NCBI GenBank assembly: GCA_006503535.1
Contig: QYRS01000007.1
Location: forward strand, 372,001 to 436,000
Direction: 5' to 3'
Source: Arthrinium phaeospermum
Taxonomy: Eukaryota; Ascomycota; Sordariomycetes; Amphisphaeriales; Apiosporaceae
DNA: 64,000 nucleotides
Part shown: piece after piece, positions 47,927 through 59,415 of the stretch
Layout: each line of letters opens with the position of its first letter
Numbering within the stretch: position 1 is the stretch's first letter
Position numbers and translations under genes: made by a program
Notes under the pieces: model-generated
What the model saw: only the letters and a program-made list of their open reading frames with translations
Database searches by the model: none
Told to the model about the DNA's origin: nothing

Positions 47927-49086
47927 ATGGCCGACTCCCCGTCTTCGCGACCACCCTTCCAGTTCCCGGCTTCCCCGGCCACTGTCGACGTCAGGGTAAT
48001 CGATACGTACGTCCCCCCAAACAGGGTAGCAGTGCCATCTTAGACAGCCATGCCCCCGTGACCTCGCAAACGTATCTGACAGTTTCTACTACTCACAGCG
48101 GCACACGCCTCTACCTCAAGCCCGGCGTCTTCTGGGAGCCCGCCTTACCCGGCTTCGAGGGCCCCGACGCCCCGGTCTACACCTTCCTCATCTCACACGG
48201 CGGGCGGCACGTGCTGTTCGACCTGGGCGTCCGCACGGACTGGGAGAACCTGCCGCCCCGCATCGTCGAGGTGATCCAGGCCACGACGCGCGTGACGGGG
48301 CGCGGCCGCGACGTCGCGTCCGTGCTCGACGACGACGCAGCCCAGGACCGAGGCGGCGGGCAGGAGCCCGCCGTGCGCAGCTCCGACATCGAGGCCGTTA
48401 TCTGGTCGCACAGCCACTTCGACCACGTCGGGGACCCGTCGCGCTTCCCGCCCTCCACGAGCCTTGTCGTCGGGCCCGGCATCTCCGCGGCCGCTTGGCC
48501 CGGATACCCGTCGAACCCCAACGGCACTGTCCTCGACAGCGATGCCGCCGGTCGTGACGTGCGCGAGATCAGCTTCGCCGGCGGGGGCGCCGAGGACGAC
48601 CACCTACGGATCGGTCGTTTTGATGCGTTCGACTACTTTGGCGACGGCTCCTTCTATCTGCTCGACGCCCCCGGCCACGCCCCGGGCCACATGTGCGGCC
48701 TGGCCCGCACGACGGCCGAGCCGCCCACCTTCGTCTTCGTGGGGGCCGATGCGTGTCACCACGCGGGGGTGATCCGGCCCTCGGCCCATCTGCCGCTGCC
48801 GCCGTCCGAGGCGCGGCGGGTGGCGTGGAAGGTCGACCCTTGTGCGCCCTTCTTCGAGGTTGCCCGGAACAGCCTGTTCCCAGACTACGCGGCGGCGACG
48901 GAGACGGTGGCTAAGATCCAGGAGCTGGACGCCTGCGACAATGTGTTTGTTGTCCTGTCTCATGATGACTCGCTAGGCGGTCGCCTGCCATTGTTTCCGG
49001 AGCGGGTGAACGACTGGCACGAATCCGGGTTGCGGGAGGGGACGAGGTGGCTGTTTTGTAAGGAATTCGAGAGTGTCAAGGTTTGA
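47927..49086 (+). CDS. Metallo-beta-lactamase-fold hydrolase (lactonase-like)
   Basis: Two exons, 47927-48006 and 48099-49086, join in phase (GATAC|GTACGT...CTCACAG|C) to give 355 residues. This start (MADSPSSRPPFQF) is preferred over the open frame beginning at 47698, whose first 130 codons lack protein character. The metal-binding HxHxDH is in SHSHFDHVGD (about residues 131-136), followed by GHAPGHM, GADACHH and VLSHDDS, giving the full ligand set. The layout, with ISHGGRHVLFDLGVRTDW before the motif, is that of the AHL-lactonase-like branch. It differs from the short MBL thioesterases that release aromatic polyketides in TE-less synthases. Since the synthase here has its own TE, a lactone-opening or resistance role is more likely than chain release. 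Cytosolic. Confidence 0.88.
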
Positions 49087-52000
49087 GGATTTCACATATG
49101 GAATATCTTGAGCAAAGAAGTCTGTCCAGTTTACTAGGCTCTCCGGCTTGTACAAAGACGGCCTCTCGAGGTGTGCTTGATCCTTCTATCATTAGCAGCC
49201 GGCAGTGGTTGTCAGTAATTAAAGCACCCAGTCCTTTCACTTCCTAGGTGCGTAGTGTCGTCTGTAAATCAGTCTGGGGTTTGAAAAAGCTGCCTCGGCC
49301 TTTTTCCCGAACCCAACCCTCCCAGCTAAATTATCGATGATGAGTTTCTCTGGCCCTGTTGTGATCGCCATGGGAATTTGGTTATTGATGATATGGTAAA
49401 GAGCACGCCATCCACCTGAGGCGCATTTGACGCAGGAGACGACCAAATTGTGCCCCATCTGGGGCAGGCAGGTATGGAGCAAAGACGACTCACCCGAAAT
49501 AGTAGTTATGGTAAGCGATTGTGTCGTGTATGTCCACTCCGCTGCCGTACTTGCCAAGGCGGGAGACAAATCTAAGTTCCCCAGCGGCGTAGTTGAGAAG
49601 ATGTCGGAGATGCGGCGGGGCCCTCCCTCGTCCAGGGGTCGAGCTTCACCCCCGATATTTCCCCTCTGCATACCTAGTCAACCAGCCAGAGAGAGCCCAG
49701 GAGGTGAGGCGTGATTACTCCAGCCCCTGCGTCGGGCGCCGACCTGGTGATGGCTTTCTACGGGAGGCGGCGCTGATCACGCAGCCTCACGCGATGCTAC
49801 TTCAAAAAAAAGAAATCAACACCAAACCGTTGATCGACACCGGTTGCATTTGGGGTGGGCATGTTCGGCCTGGCCTACGAGATCCCTGCGGTGACATCCA
49901 CCCCGGTGTAACGTTGCAGCTCGAGGCAAGAGGGTGTCTGTTTGCTGTCTGTCATGTCTCATGTGCCGCTATCTTGGGATCTGCAGCGTCACTTCGGCCC
50001 AACCGATATCTGCAAGTATGTTGCTTTGACGACAACCTTTCTTCACCAATGTACGTACATACATATTTAGAGGAACGCACGGGTCTGGATCTGGCGTTCC
50101 CTCCAATCTTCCTGCCTGTCGTGTTTGGCAAGGCGCTCGAACAGGGTGCGCACGGTAGCAGCTATTGGGTTCCAGTTCAAAGGCGCAAAGACGAACGAGA
50201 CGAGTCGGGAAGCTCAGCATGCAAGGGGCCCCAGATGTTCGTTGCTACATACGCCGAAGAGTACCCGGCACCCTGGGGATCGCCACTGCAATGCAAGTAA
50301 TACGTTGTATGTATGTAGCCTCAGCCTCAGCCTCCCCCTTTCTGCAACGAAAGTTCGAACATATCATGTAAGGGCGCTCGGGGCAGCCGGTGGCGGCTGA
50401 CGGTTGGCTCCTGCACTGATTGGCCTGAAGGATGCCTACCGTTGTCGTTTGATTTTCTCTATTTGGTCAGCCGCGGGAGATGGCGAACTATCTGAGGAGC
50501 CTATCGCGTGCCTTGCAGACGGCTCCGGTGGAGCCTGATTTGGATGATGCCAACGGAAAATCAGGGGAAGCTCTTCTCTTCAGGGGCCTCTTTGACCGAG
50601 CAAGAGTATCGGGTTCCCTTCGCACCACGGCCTCGCTCAGCGATTGCCGGCACTATCAGTTGCGTTCATCTGCGACATCCGGGCGAGCATCAAAGTCAAA
50701 TAAATGGAAACCGTAACCCCATGACTCGGTGAAATTTCCATAGCAACGTTGTAATTGTTTGTTTTTTTCGTCGCCAATAAACTTCGGGTCTCTTCTTTTT
50801 TTCTTCGATTATTTTGTTTCGCCAAAGGCCAAGAAAATATCACGTTGGGCTGGTTAATAATACTCGGCCAGAAGAACTTGGCTCTACAATGGATTGCCCA
50901 CCCCCTGTCCGGGTCCCCACCAAAATAGGCGGCGTCTCTATCCTCTTCCGGCCAGCCGGCCATGGGGTATGAGTCGTGCAAAGCGGACTGACTCGCGCGG
51001 GTCGCATCACGCCAAGCCCATTTGCCGACGATCGCATCGTTTGGGAGATGGGGATGGACGACGCTCTTTTGCCAGAACCGGCCGCGGCCAGTCGCGCAGG
51101 AATCAATGCCGACGGGTGATTTGCCGGCCGGCAGGCAATCCGGGATCGTGTTTTGCGCCGCACCCTGTTACTGATCCTGATCCCTTCGTCGGTCTTTAGC
51201 AGACGAAGAAGAAGAAGCAGCAGCAGGGGTCGGACGAGTCCCCGTCATGGATGGTTCGATTCGCGGGTGCCGTGACCGTGTCTTCCGCGCCTGCTCTCTC
51301 GCGTCGTTGCCTCCTCAAAACCTCGCTTGCTAGCGCGCAAGCCACTCCCTCCCCCCGCCGCCGCACGCCGCCGCCGCCACCCGCATGCGCATGCGCAGAT
51401 TTTGCGCCCGCCACCCGCAACGCAACCGCTAGTCCGATAGATCTGGTAAAGAACAAAGGACCAACCAACCCAATGGGGAAACCCATCGCCGGGAAGCGAA
51501 GTTAAAAAAACACATACTGTACATGCACCACACAATACGAGGGCTACTACGGAGACCAGCAACCAGAGAGCTACGATAATAATTACTAGTAGTATTACAA
51601 CGACGGAAGAGCAAACGGCCGTCGGATGGTCCTCCCCAAACGGGCAAATCGGGCGAATAGCGACTGAAGCCAGCGTATGACCAAACCGTACCTATCCAAA
51701 GAAACACAGTAAGCGGTCAAGAGTTGGAGGCCCAGGGGTGGATATGCATACAGGGTCGTACTTACTTAGTTAAGATGGGACCCCCCGGCCACACCCAAAG
51801 AGGAGGAACCACCAAGACAGGGCAGATGCCCCCACCTGGGCCCATTGCCGCTCCGAACCGCCTTTTCTCCGAAGGCAAGGGGAGCCTGGCAGAAACCCTC
51901 GTTCTTCTGGAAATCGTTAGGTAACGGCATGAGCTAGATTCCGTAACGAGCGTAATGGCACGACAAAAGGCGGGCCCTTGCAGATCCGACGTAAATTTCC

Positions 52001-52490
52001 AGCCCCGCCTTATTAAGGGGCTGACAGCAAGGCTGTACTGTCCAAGCACTAGTCCCCTTCCGTGCGCATCAAGTATAGTAGCGCAACGGGGTGATCCAAC
52101 TGTTTTTCAGCCAATCAGAACTGTCGCTTCGACTAGTTTGAAACGCTAGCACGAACCGTAATTATAAACTGTGCCAGGCAAGAGGTTCTGGAAAGAGAAA
52201 GAAGCCTGGCTGGCACCCTGGAAGGCTCACGAGCAAACAAGTCGATTGATATGGAATCATCATCATGTCATGCCGGTTCCAATTATTTTTGATTACTGTT
52301 GGTAGGTAGTGCTCCGTAGAGACTAGAGGTATGCTTGTGTATGTATCCCGCGCTCAATGGGATAGAGAAGGTAATAGAAAAAAGCAAGGAAGAAAAGTAA
52401 TTCGCTGCCGGCCGGTGGCAGTGGCTCCGGGCTCCGTCCTTAGTTAGTGATGCCCAGTGTTCCCAGTGCTGCTTGCTCTCCGTGCTCAGC
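49087..52490. other. Gene desert of 3.4 kb
   Basis: No family, signal peptide, transporter or splice structure recognised on either strand. Contains low-complexity pieces such as a (GAA)n(GCA)n run at 51205-51227 and CCGCCG-rich sequence near 51355-51385, which generate spurious frames. Confidence 0.5.
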
Positions 52491-53987
52491 TCAGTAGCCC
52501 CGTCCCGTCCCGTTTTGGCCGCCGGCGCCGTGCTGCTGCTGCTTGTTCTCGATCGCCATGCCGAACTCGGTATGCACGTGAATCTGGCCCTGGCTCTGCT
52601 TATGCACGATGCGCTCCCGGCTGTCCGCGGGCGGCGGCAGGCTCTCGCTGCTGCCTTCCTCCACGTAGGTCCCGTAGACCCGCGTCTCCACGCCGCCGCC
52701 GCCCCGGCTCGCCATCGAGTTGCCGCCCTTCCTCGAGGGGTCCCGCTCGCCGAGCTCCAGATAGCTGTTTTTTGCGGCCGCCGACGCGGCCCCCGTCTTG
52801 GAGGACTTGTTGCCCGAGATGGTGCTCGCGAAGGTGGAGATGAGGCTCTCGAGGAGCGGGCGGCAGGCGGGCAGGTTGGCGACCAGCAGACCGATGCCCA
52901 CCTCGGCCTGCGCCCAGGCGAGAATGAGGCCGAGGCCTTGGAGGAACTTGGCCTGGTCGTTGAGGCCAAGGAGGTACTTGAGACGGACAATAGGCGCAAT
53001 CGAGGCACTAGGTAGAAGGAAAACGTGTTAGTTGACGTGTGCACCTTTCTGCTGATTACGATAGCCGTTTGGCAGAAGGGGGGGGAGACTCACAAGATAC
53101 CCAGTCCCAGCAAGCCAATCACAGAGGCCTTGACACGCGACCCCATCTGGAGCTTCCAAATGAGGGCGAACGGCAGTGTCGCGAAGATCCAATCAGTCGT
53201 AATGGAGACAGCGGCAACCAAAAACGACAGTACCGTTTGGATTTCGCGGGGTTGACAGGTGCCCTCAATATCCGTGAGCCAGTTCTTCCTGTACCACGGT
53301 TAGTATCTGCTTGGATGCCCCAGAAGACGTGCATAGGGGTTCGCCGATAGCGGCTGGAGATGGATGGAGCTTACTGGACGGGCGTGCATTGGAAGAACAG
53401 ATACATGCCGGTGCCACCGGTGCAGATGGTCACCAGGGCCAGGCAGCTGTAGATGATGGCCTGCACCCATTTCTTGCCGTCGCCGATACGGAGGAGGGTG
53501 AAGCCGAGAGACCATTTCAGTGTGACCAGAGTGAAGCACCAGAACTCCTGGAACACGTAGAACCACTGCACAAGTTGCGGTTAGTCATTGGGAGATCCGG
53601 AGATCCAGCGCCGCTGCGCACAGACGATATGGAAATGGGATCTTACAAAGTTGGAATTCGCCTTTTGCTGAGCTGTCAAAGTAGAATCCAGCTGCCCGAC
53701 TCCGCTCCAGGCCATGCCGATCATGCCGACCTGGGAAACCACCCATACAGGCTTTTCATCGTGTTAGCGAACAAGGAAACAACACGCAAGAGATGACGCT
53801 GCTGGCCCTGCAAAAGGAGGGCCTCAAAAATCAATAGACTCACGATAGTAGCCACCATGGCCCAGTCATCGGGGCCCCAGGCCTTGCGGTGCGTCCGAAT
53901 CCAGAATCGGGCGACCATTGAGAGCAGGTTCAGTGGCAGCGGTACCAAGACCGCCAAGGCCATGTCCTTCGACGTTGCCGCACCCAT
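52491..53987 (-). CDS. Fungal rhodopsin-domain integral membrane protein (PTH11-like receptor class)
   Basis: Five exons, all in phase: 53987-53844, 53751-53647, 53565-53375, 53288-53094 and 53007-52491, giving 383 residues. About seven membrane helices are seen, starting with MALAVLVPLPLNLLSMVARF. Family signs are WGPDDWAMVAT after helix 1, FWCFTLVTLKWSLGFTLLRI, a conserved cysteine in FFQCTPVQ paired with EGTCQP in the second outer loop, and ITTDWIFATLPFALIWKLQM. The cytosolic tail of about 130 residues is Gly/Ser/Gln-rich and unstructured (IENKQQQHGAGGQNG). No CFEM domain precedes it. Relatives are plasma-membrane sensors of surface or plant cues in some fungi, but most are uncharacterised. 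Confidence 0.87.
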
Positions 53988-55360
53988 CTTGTCCGGTTTT
54001 TCTTGCGCGCTTCTTGTTTTTTCCGTCGCTTGTCTCTGCGGCTGTTGTCGCCTTTGGGAAAGAACCGGCTTCGTTTGCTCCGACGGGGGTCGTGGGGAGC
54101 GAGCTAGCAAGAGAGGGTGGTGGAAGGTAAGGAGCGTATACGGTAGGCAACGATAAAAAAGACCAGATGCATATACCACGAAAGCGCCAGGCTGACACGG
54201 AAAGCTTAAGAATATGTATTTAGGGCTCTGGGGAAAAGGGCGACGGTAGGATAAGGACCAGGGCCGACGGTGGATGATATGATCATGATTGCAAGCGGGA
54301 GGCAATACCTGCCAATTCCCTGCCCAGATCAGTCCGTGTAATTTCGACCGGAAATCCCTACACTAATCCCCATTCTTGCTGCCAGCCGCTAGTCCGTCCC
54401 GCAATCAAGGTTGCACTCTCCGGCTCCCGATGCAACGCCGTCAGCCATACAGAATACGCCGTTGCGCCCTTCGCTGCTACCGCAGTGGGTTCTGCCCAGC
54501 CGGTGCGAAAAGTCAATTTGGGACCGTTGCGAGGTTGTCTGGGTTTGTACCATACGACGCCCAAACGCTCGCATTATGCATGCAGGGCAGTTTTCCTCTC
54601 CCCGAAACGTGAGATCTCGTGCCCAGATTTAATCGGGCCTACAGCCAGTCAGGGATCGGGGAGGTGTCTAGCAGAGTGCCGGCCGTCTCACGAGCCAGAC
54701 TCAGGCAGCGAGTCCAAAAAGTCGGCCTATACCCACCCATAGGCCGACTTTGCTGGACTGGGCTCGACCTATGACAGTACGAGTCGCCTTATCGCCCTAG
54801 TCCCTCCCCGACTTTCTATAAATTGCATCCCCATCGGTGGGAACAAATGCCAATTTCATGCGCAAGGCTAAAACTTAGCGAACCAGCTTTCATGCTGCAC
54901 TGACTGAAACAGGAGAGAGTCTCGTTGTATCCAGAACGAACTGGTCTCTGCCGCGCCCTAGGTTTCCGTAGCTTCTAGCCCCAGGATAGGGCGGCCTTTG
55001 GTAGCGACTTGCGACTGGCCGCCAGCCCGTTTTTATTTTTTGGCCGAGCCTGTCCTGTGCCCAAGCCAGGAAAGGCGCTGATCAGGATCGTGAATCGTGC
55101 TACGCAGCGTCGTTTCAAGATTAAACCCGTTCTAGATTAAGATCAGCAGTACCTTTTAGTGGTAAGCCAGTTGACGTGGCTGCGGGTACTGGGTCAGGCT
55201 AGGCCGGTTAGGGGACATTAGCAGGTTATATTGCCATGACCCCTGCCCGCGATCCCTGGCCTAGTCGTGCTTAGTCCCCGCCGCGACATCCACTCTGATG
55301 GCGGCTCTCGGCTTGGCTGTCAATGGCGGTGGGAACAGACGGGACAATACGCTGCATATG
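53988..55360. other. Intergenic, divergent upstream region
   Basis: Upstream of both the receptor-like gene and the SDR. No gene recognised. The words AGTCGGCCTAT and ATAGGCCGACT (54720-54750) form an inverted repeat able to make a hairpin. Confidence 0.4.
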
Positions 55361-55367
55361 TATAAAA
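55361..55367 (+). promoter_or_regulatory. TATA box of the SDR gene
   Basis: TATAAAA about 160 bases upstream of the ATG at 55524, followed by a long leader with CT-rich stretches. Confidence 0.45.
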
Positions 55368-55523
55368 GAGGCGCGGTGTTCTGCATCACGTGGAAGGGGG
55401 AGGGATAATAAACATACCATACCACTTTCTAACTCACTACTACATCTACTTACTACTACGCCGCAACCAACCCTGATTTCTCGTATTTCCCAACTTGGAA
55501 GTTATCTTGTATTAGACGAAATC

Positions 55524-56471
55524 ATGGCTCCTCCTTTTAGAGTTTACGAAGGCAAGCTTGCCATTGTCACCGGTGCCTCGCGCAGTACGTATTCCATCTT
55601 CAAAACACAACCCTGCATCTCTGCATGCATACCATCGTGATCATCGGCTAACACTAGTCTCTTCCCCCCTACCAAAGGCTTCGGCGCCGCATGCGCTGAG
55701 CACTTCGCCAGCCGTGGTGCCAACGTAGTCATCAACTATGCCACCGAGGGCTCGACGGCCAAGGCGCAGGCGCTGGCCAAGGACTTCGAGACCAAGTACG
55801 GCGTCAAGACGCTCACGGTCCAGGCCGACCTGAGCACCGTCGAGGGCCCGCAGCAGGTCGTCGACGCGGCCAAGGGCCACTTCGCCAGCAGCGGCAAGTT
55901 CCAGATCGACATCATCGTCAACAACGCGGCCACGGTCAACGGCCAGCGCCTCGACGAGCTGGACCTGGAGCTGTTCCAGAAGACGTTCGACACCAACTGC
56001 CGCGCGCCCGCGCTGCTCATCAAGGCGGCCTTCCCCTACCTGCCCACGGACCGGTCCGGCCGCATCGTCAACATCTCGAGCGCGACGACGACCTGGGGCG
56101 TCTTCGGCCAGACCTCGTACGCCGGCACCAAGGGCGCCCTCGAGGCCATGACGCGCGTCTGGGCCCGCGAGCTGGCCGAGAAGGCCACCGTCAACACCGT
56201 CTCCCCCGGCCCCATGGATACCGGTCTCTACGCCGGCCTGCCCGAGGAGATCAAGGAGACGCTCAAGCCCCAGAACCACCTCACCCCGCTCGCCACCCCG
56301 CGCCCCGGCGTCGACAGCCAGGAGATGCTCACCCTCGCCAAGCAGATCGGCGGCCGCCCCGGCTACCTCGAGGAGGTCGCCGGCATCGTCGGCATCTGCT
56401 GCCTGCCCGAGAGCGGCTGGATGACGGGCAACCAGGTCGGCGCCAGCGGTGGCGGTCACTTTGTCCGATAA
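55524..56471 (+). CDS. Short-chain dehydrogenase/reductase (classical SDR)
   Basis: Two exons, 55524-55584 and 55678-56471, joined in phase (CGCA|GTACGT...CCAAAG|GC) to give 284 residues. The Rossmann cofactor loop reads TGASRSFGAA, with Ser where most SDRs have the second Gly of TGxxxGxG. The residue is created at the splice junction and so depends on this model. NNAATVNG, the catalytic Ser in NISSATTTWGVFG and the YAGTK Tyr-x-x-x-Lys pair are intact, and SPGPMDTGLYAGLP closes the active site. Overall similarity is to fungal NADPH-dependent hydroxynaphthalene-reductase-like and general ketone reductases. It is 6 kb from the end of the cluster core and on its own, so membership in the polyketide pathway is possible but unproven. 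Confidence 0.9.
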
Positions 56472-58127
56472 ACTTTTTAACGACCTTTTCATGAGACAAA
56501 GGACTTGTACCAGACTACTAGAGCTTGTAATTAGATGAAAAACAATACTGTCAAAATAGAGAGATGCCATTTCTCCAGCAAACCAAAAACGTGTGTGCGT
56601 GATAACCAACCTACCAGTTTCGTTTCGTTGTGTAATCTAGCTTTCGCCAAATAATTCTCATTGGCTGCTATGTTCATCTCGGGCCTTGATATGCTACTGT
56701 ATAATTATGACTTTATGAATTGTTTATCACTGCAGAGGCAATTGTTCCTTTTGCTTGTAAGTCAATATTTGAAATAACAATACGAACCTCTAGGCCATGC
56801 CGATCAGCCCGCGAGGGAAGATCACTTCCGCCAAGATACCTATATATTGAAAGACTCTTGAGGTGCAGAGTGTGGGAGTGTGCTATGGCCAGGCAAGATT
56901 TAACCTTCGACGCAACCACGGATGGTTCATACCCTTTGCTGTGGAGAAAAAGGGGCTCGGAATCCGGAAAGCTAAGAGACCGGGAGATAAGGCTCTGCCC
57001 ATCCTTTGGATGTGGATGAGGATTGGGAAATGAAACCGGTTCCGTAAGACACCATCGGTATTGCGTTCCGGGCGGGACTGAACATTGCGATCTGCTCGCA
57101 TCATCGCATCAAAGCAAAGGCCATGTCCACTTTCGCATATCCAAGCAGCTGGTAACACGTAGAGTGCCAAATGGGGGCGGATTGATCGAGATCAGCATTT
57201 CTAATATTGGTTCAGTTGTCCGTCTATATGTAAGTGTTCCATCTGGCAGGCACCCGGGTATAAGTTGTTCATGGTTTTGTAACCCAGCTATCAGTTGACT
57301 TGACCCCAAGATTGGGGGGAGGTGATGATCTCTCAATCTTTGCGAGACGTCTCTCTCGGGAAAAGGGTTCCCCCCTCACACTGTGGGGTAGGGTTTCCTT
57401 CTCCCCCTTACCGGCCGAGAAGGCTTTGAGAGTTTCATGTATTTAGAGTCGGCCTTTACGGTCATTTAAGAGTTTGTGGGTCTCCCCCAGGTAGAGATCA
57501 ATATAATATACAGAAACACATGATCTCTCAACTCACTTTGAGCATAGATGCAATGCCCCCGAGTTGGGACGCGCAACCTGTCTATGCTGCTCTGTCAGGA
57601 GTTTTCTTCAAGGCTGGCCTTCTTTCTGTCTTTTTTCTTTTCTTTTTCGATTCATACCAAGTACCCCTGGCAGAAACAGAAGGCTTAAAAAGAGAATGCA
57701 AACTGGTTGACCTCTGGTTTGAGGACACAAATAAAGGAGGGATCAATGTCGCTGGTTGGATATGGCAGTCGGTATTAGCCAGGGTAACTCACCAATTTTC
57801 TGAATTTTATATAATCAACACTTGAGGATGTTTAGATGTTGTCAATATAAACTCTTACTGACCTATCATTTTCCTACCCGGAGGCCCGGGGGTCTGGGTC
57901 AGGGGTGCGTGACTGTTGCCTATTAATAGTAACTTTTTTCAGCTGAACCCCACTTTTGCTGACGTCGTTCTTATCAAATTGCTGCCTGTTCCCCAGATTG
58001 ATTACATAAAGTACACGAAGTAACCCATCATCTGCATCGTCGTCGCCTTTCTTTTTCCGCGGCCAAGGCTAAATACAAGAAAGCCGCGACATGAAACTGC
58101 CATCGCCCATCCACTCATGTCAGGACG
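56472..58127. other. Intergenic with LTR-like remnant
   Basis: No gene recognised. A segment flanked by direct repeats (57325-57531) and one copy of a 26-base repeat (57653-57678) suggest old transposon debris. Confidence 0.4.
57325..57531. repeat. 12-base direct repeats flanking a 183-base segment, possible solo-LTR remnant
   Basis: ATGATCTCTCAA occurs exactly at 57325-57336 and 57520-57531. The segment between is unlike its surroundings, C- and T-rich with a late AATATAATATACAG stretch, and could be the remains of a small LTR or an insertion with a long target duplication. No coding sequence or primer-binding site was identified. Confidence 0.35.
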
Positions 58128-59141
58128 ATGAAGTTGCGAGCCAGGGACCTCCCCGGCAGTCTCCTGGGCAGACGGCGACTGGCCAAGGAATCGGGCAGAT
58201 CGAAACCTAGATCAACAGATTGCCCATCAGCGGCTCGGGCCGTGTTCTCCACGTGGGAGCTGCTCGAGACTATTCTCGCCCATCTCGACATGCGCGACCT
58301 GCTGTTACTCCAACGAGTCTCGGTCGCGTTCCGGGACGTGATCCAGAGCAGCACGCCCCTGCAACAAACCCTTTTCTTCCTACCCGTCGCGGGAGAAACA
58401 ACGGCCCCAGGCGAGGAGACCGTACCCAACCCATTGCTGATGCAGGCCTTCTTCCCGCTCTTCATCGACGCGCTCCTCCCGTCGTCCCGTCCCGCCGTCA
58501 ATACGGACACGTACCACACCGGCCTTCGTACCGCAGCCGCATGGTCGGAACCCAAACGCAGACAAGACGCCTTCAACCGGCGCGGCGCCAGCTGGCGCTC
58601 CATGCTCGTCTCCCAGCCGCCGCCGGCGCGTCTCAAGTACCTGAACAAAGTGTCCGCCCCGCGCCACCGCGAGAGGCTGGTGGCGGTCTCGCGGGACCAG
58701 CCCGTCCGCATGGGCGCCGTCTACGACCTGGCCTACTACGCGCTGTGGCGGACGGGCGCCGTGCGCGTGCGCTGGCAGTTCTACGCAAATTTGTTCGACG
58801 AGCGCGGCCGGCCGCTGCCGCACGAGATCTTCCGTGCTGGTGGTATCGAGGGGCCCCCGGGCGCCGCGGGGCTCCTGGATATTTGCGTGGAGGAGGACGC
58901 GGGGTGTGCGTCGGCCGCGCCGGTGCCGCATCCGTCGCAGTTTTTCGCGCGGTGGAGTCGGGGGTCCCTTACTAGGCTGGAGCGGATGGTGTACGGGACT
59001 TCCAAATCGGTGAGGGAGAGGCCGAGGTGCCAGTACTTGGAGTCTGAGGATTTTGACCGAGACGTTGTGGCGGAGGCAGTCTTACCAGAGGGCGCGGGAA
59101 TCGCGGATACAGAAAGATTATGTCGATTGGATTGGTGGTGA
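58128..59141 (+). CDS. F-box-like protein
   Basis: Single-exon frame of 337 residues. Residues about 38-85 form an F-box: VFSTWELLETILAHLDMRD, then LLLLQRVSVAFRDVIQSS with the typical Leu/Ile spacing and the closing TPLQQTLFF. The rest is a fungal-type C-terminal region (SWRSMLVSQPPPARL, VRMGAVYDLAYYALW) of unknown fold seen in many fungal F-box proteins. It probably acts as a substrate adaptor in an SCF ubiquitin ligase; the target is unknown. It precedes a HET gene by 275 bases on the same strand. Confidence 0.8.
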   Translation: MKLRARDLPGSLLGRRRLAKESGRSKPRSTDCPSAARAVFSTWELLETILAHLDMRDLLLLQRVSVAFRDVIQSSTPLQQTLFFLPVAGETTAPGEETVPNPLLMQAFFPLFIDALLPSSRPAVNTDTYHTGLRTAAAWSEPKRRQDAFNRRGASWRSMLVSQPPPARLKYLNKVSAPRHRERLVAVSRDQPVRMGAVYDLAYYALWRTGAVRVRWQFYANLFDERGRPLPHEIFRAGGIEGPPGAAGLLDICVEEDAGCASAAPVPHPSQFFARWSRGSLTRLERMVYGTSKSVRERPRCQYLESEDFDRDVVAEAVLPEGAGIADTERLCRLDWW

Positions 59142-59415
59142 GAAGTTCTCGGGCAGGGGTGGCCAACCACATAGGCGATTGGCCTCCTAAGTGCCCCTGG
59201 TAATTGTATTAAGGTGCCCACATGCACATGCAGGCAGTAATTCACTGGGATTGGTAGTTGCGGCACGGAATAATGTTCTGCCAAAGCTTGGCTGTACGAG
59301 GAGGATGACGGCGGGGAAGAGCCGTTGTTATACACTGATATTGTTGATTTAATTGTTGTCGCGGCAGCAGCATACCCCCAGGAAATAAATATCAGATGCT
59401 TCATGAACCAAGTCA

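Noticed and set aside
49087..52490. Several overlapping frames of 60-235 codons in the gene desert
   Set aside because: Mostly arginine/serine/proline-rich and overlapping in several frames; none has a start context, splice sites or motif that I can support.
55524..55700. Ser in place of Gly in the SDR cofactor motif as a sign of lost function
   Set aside because: The residue is formed at the splice junction and comparable substitutions occur in active SDRs; not enough to claim inactivity.
57520..57825. 101-codon plus-strand frame
   Set aside because: Begins inside the direct repeat, lies in a likely transposon remnant and has no family signature.
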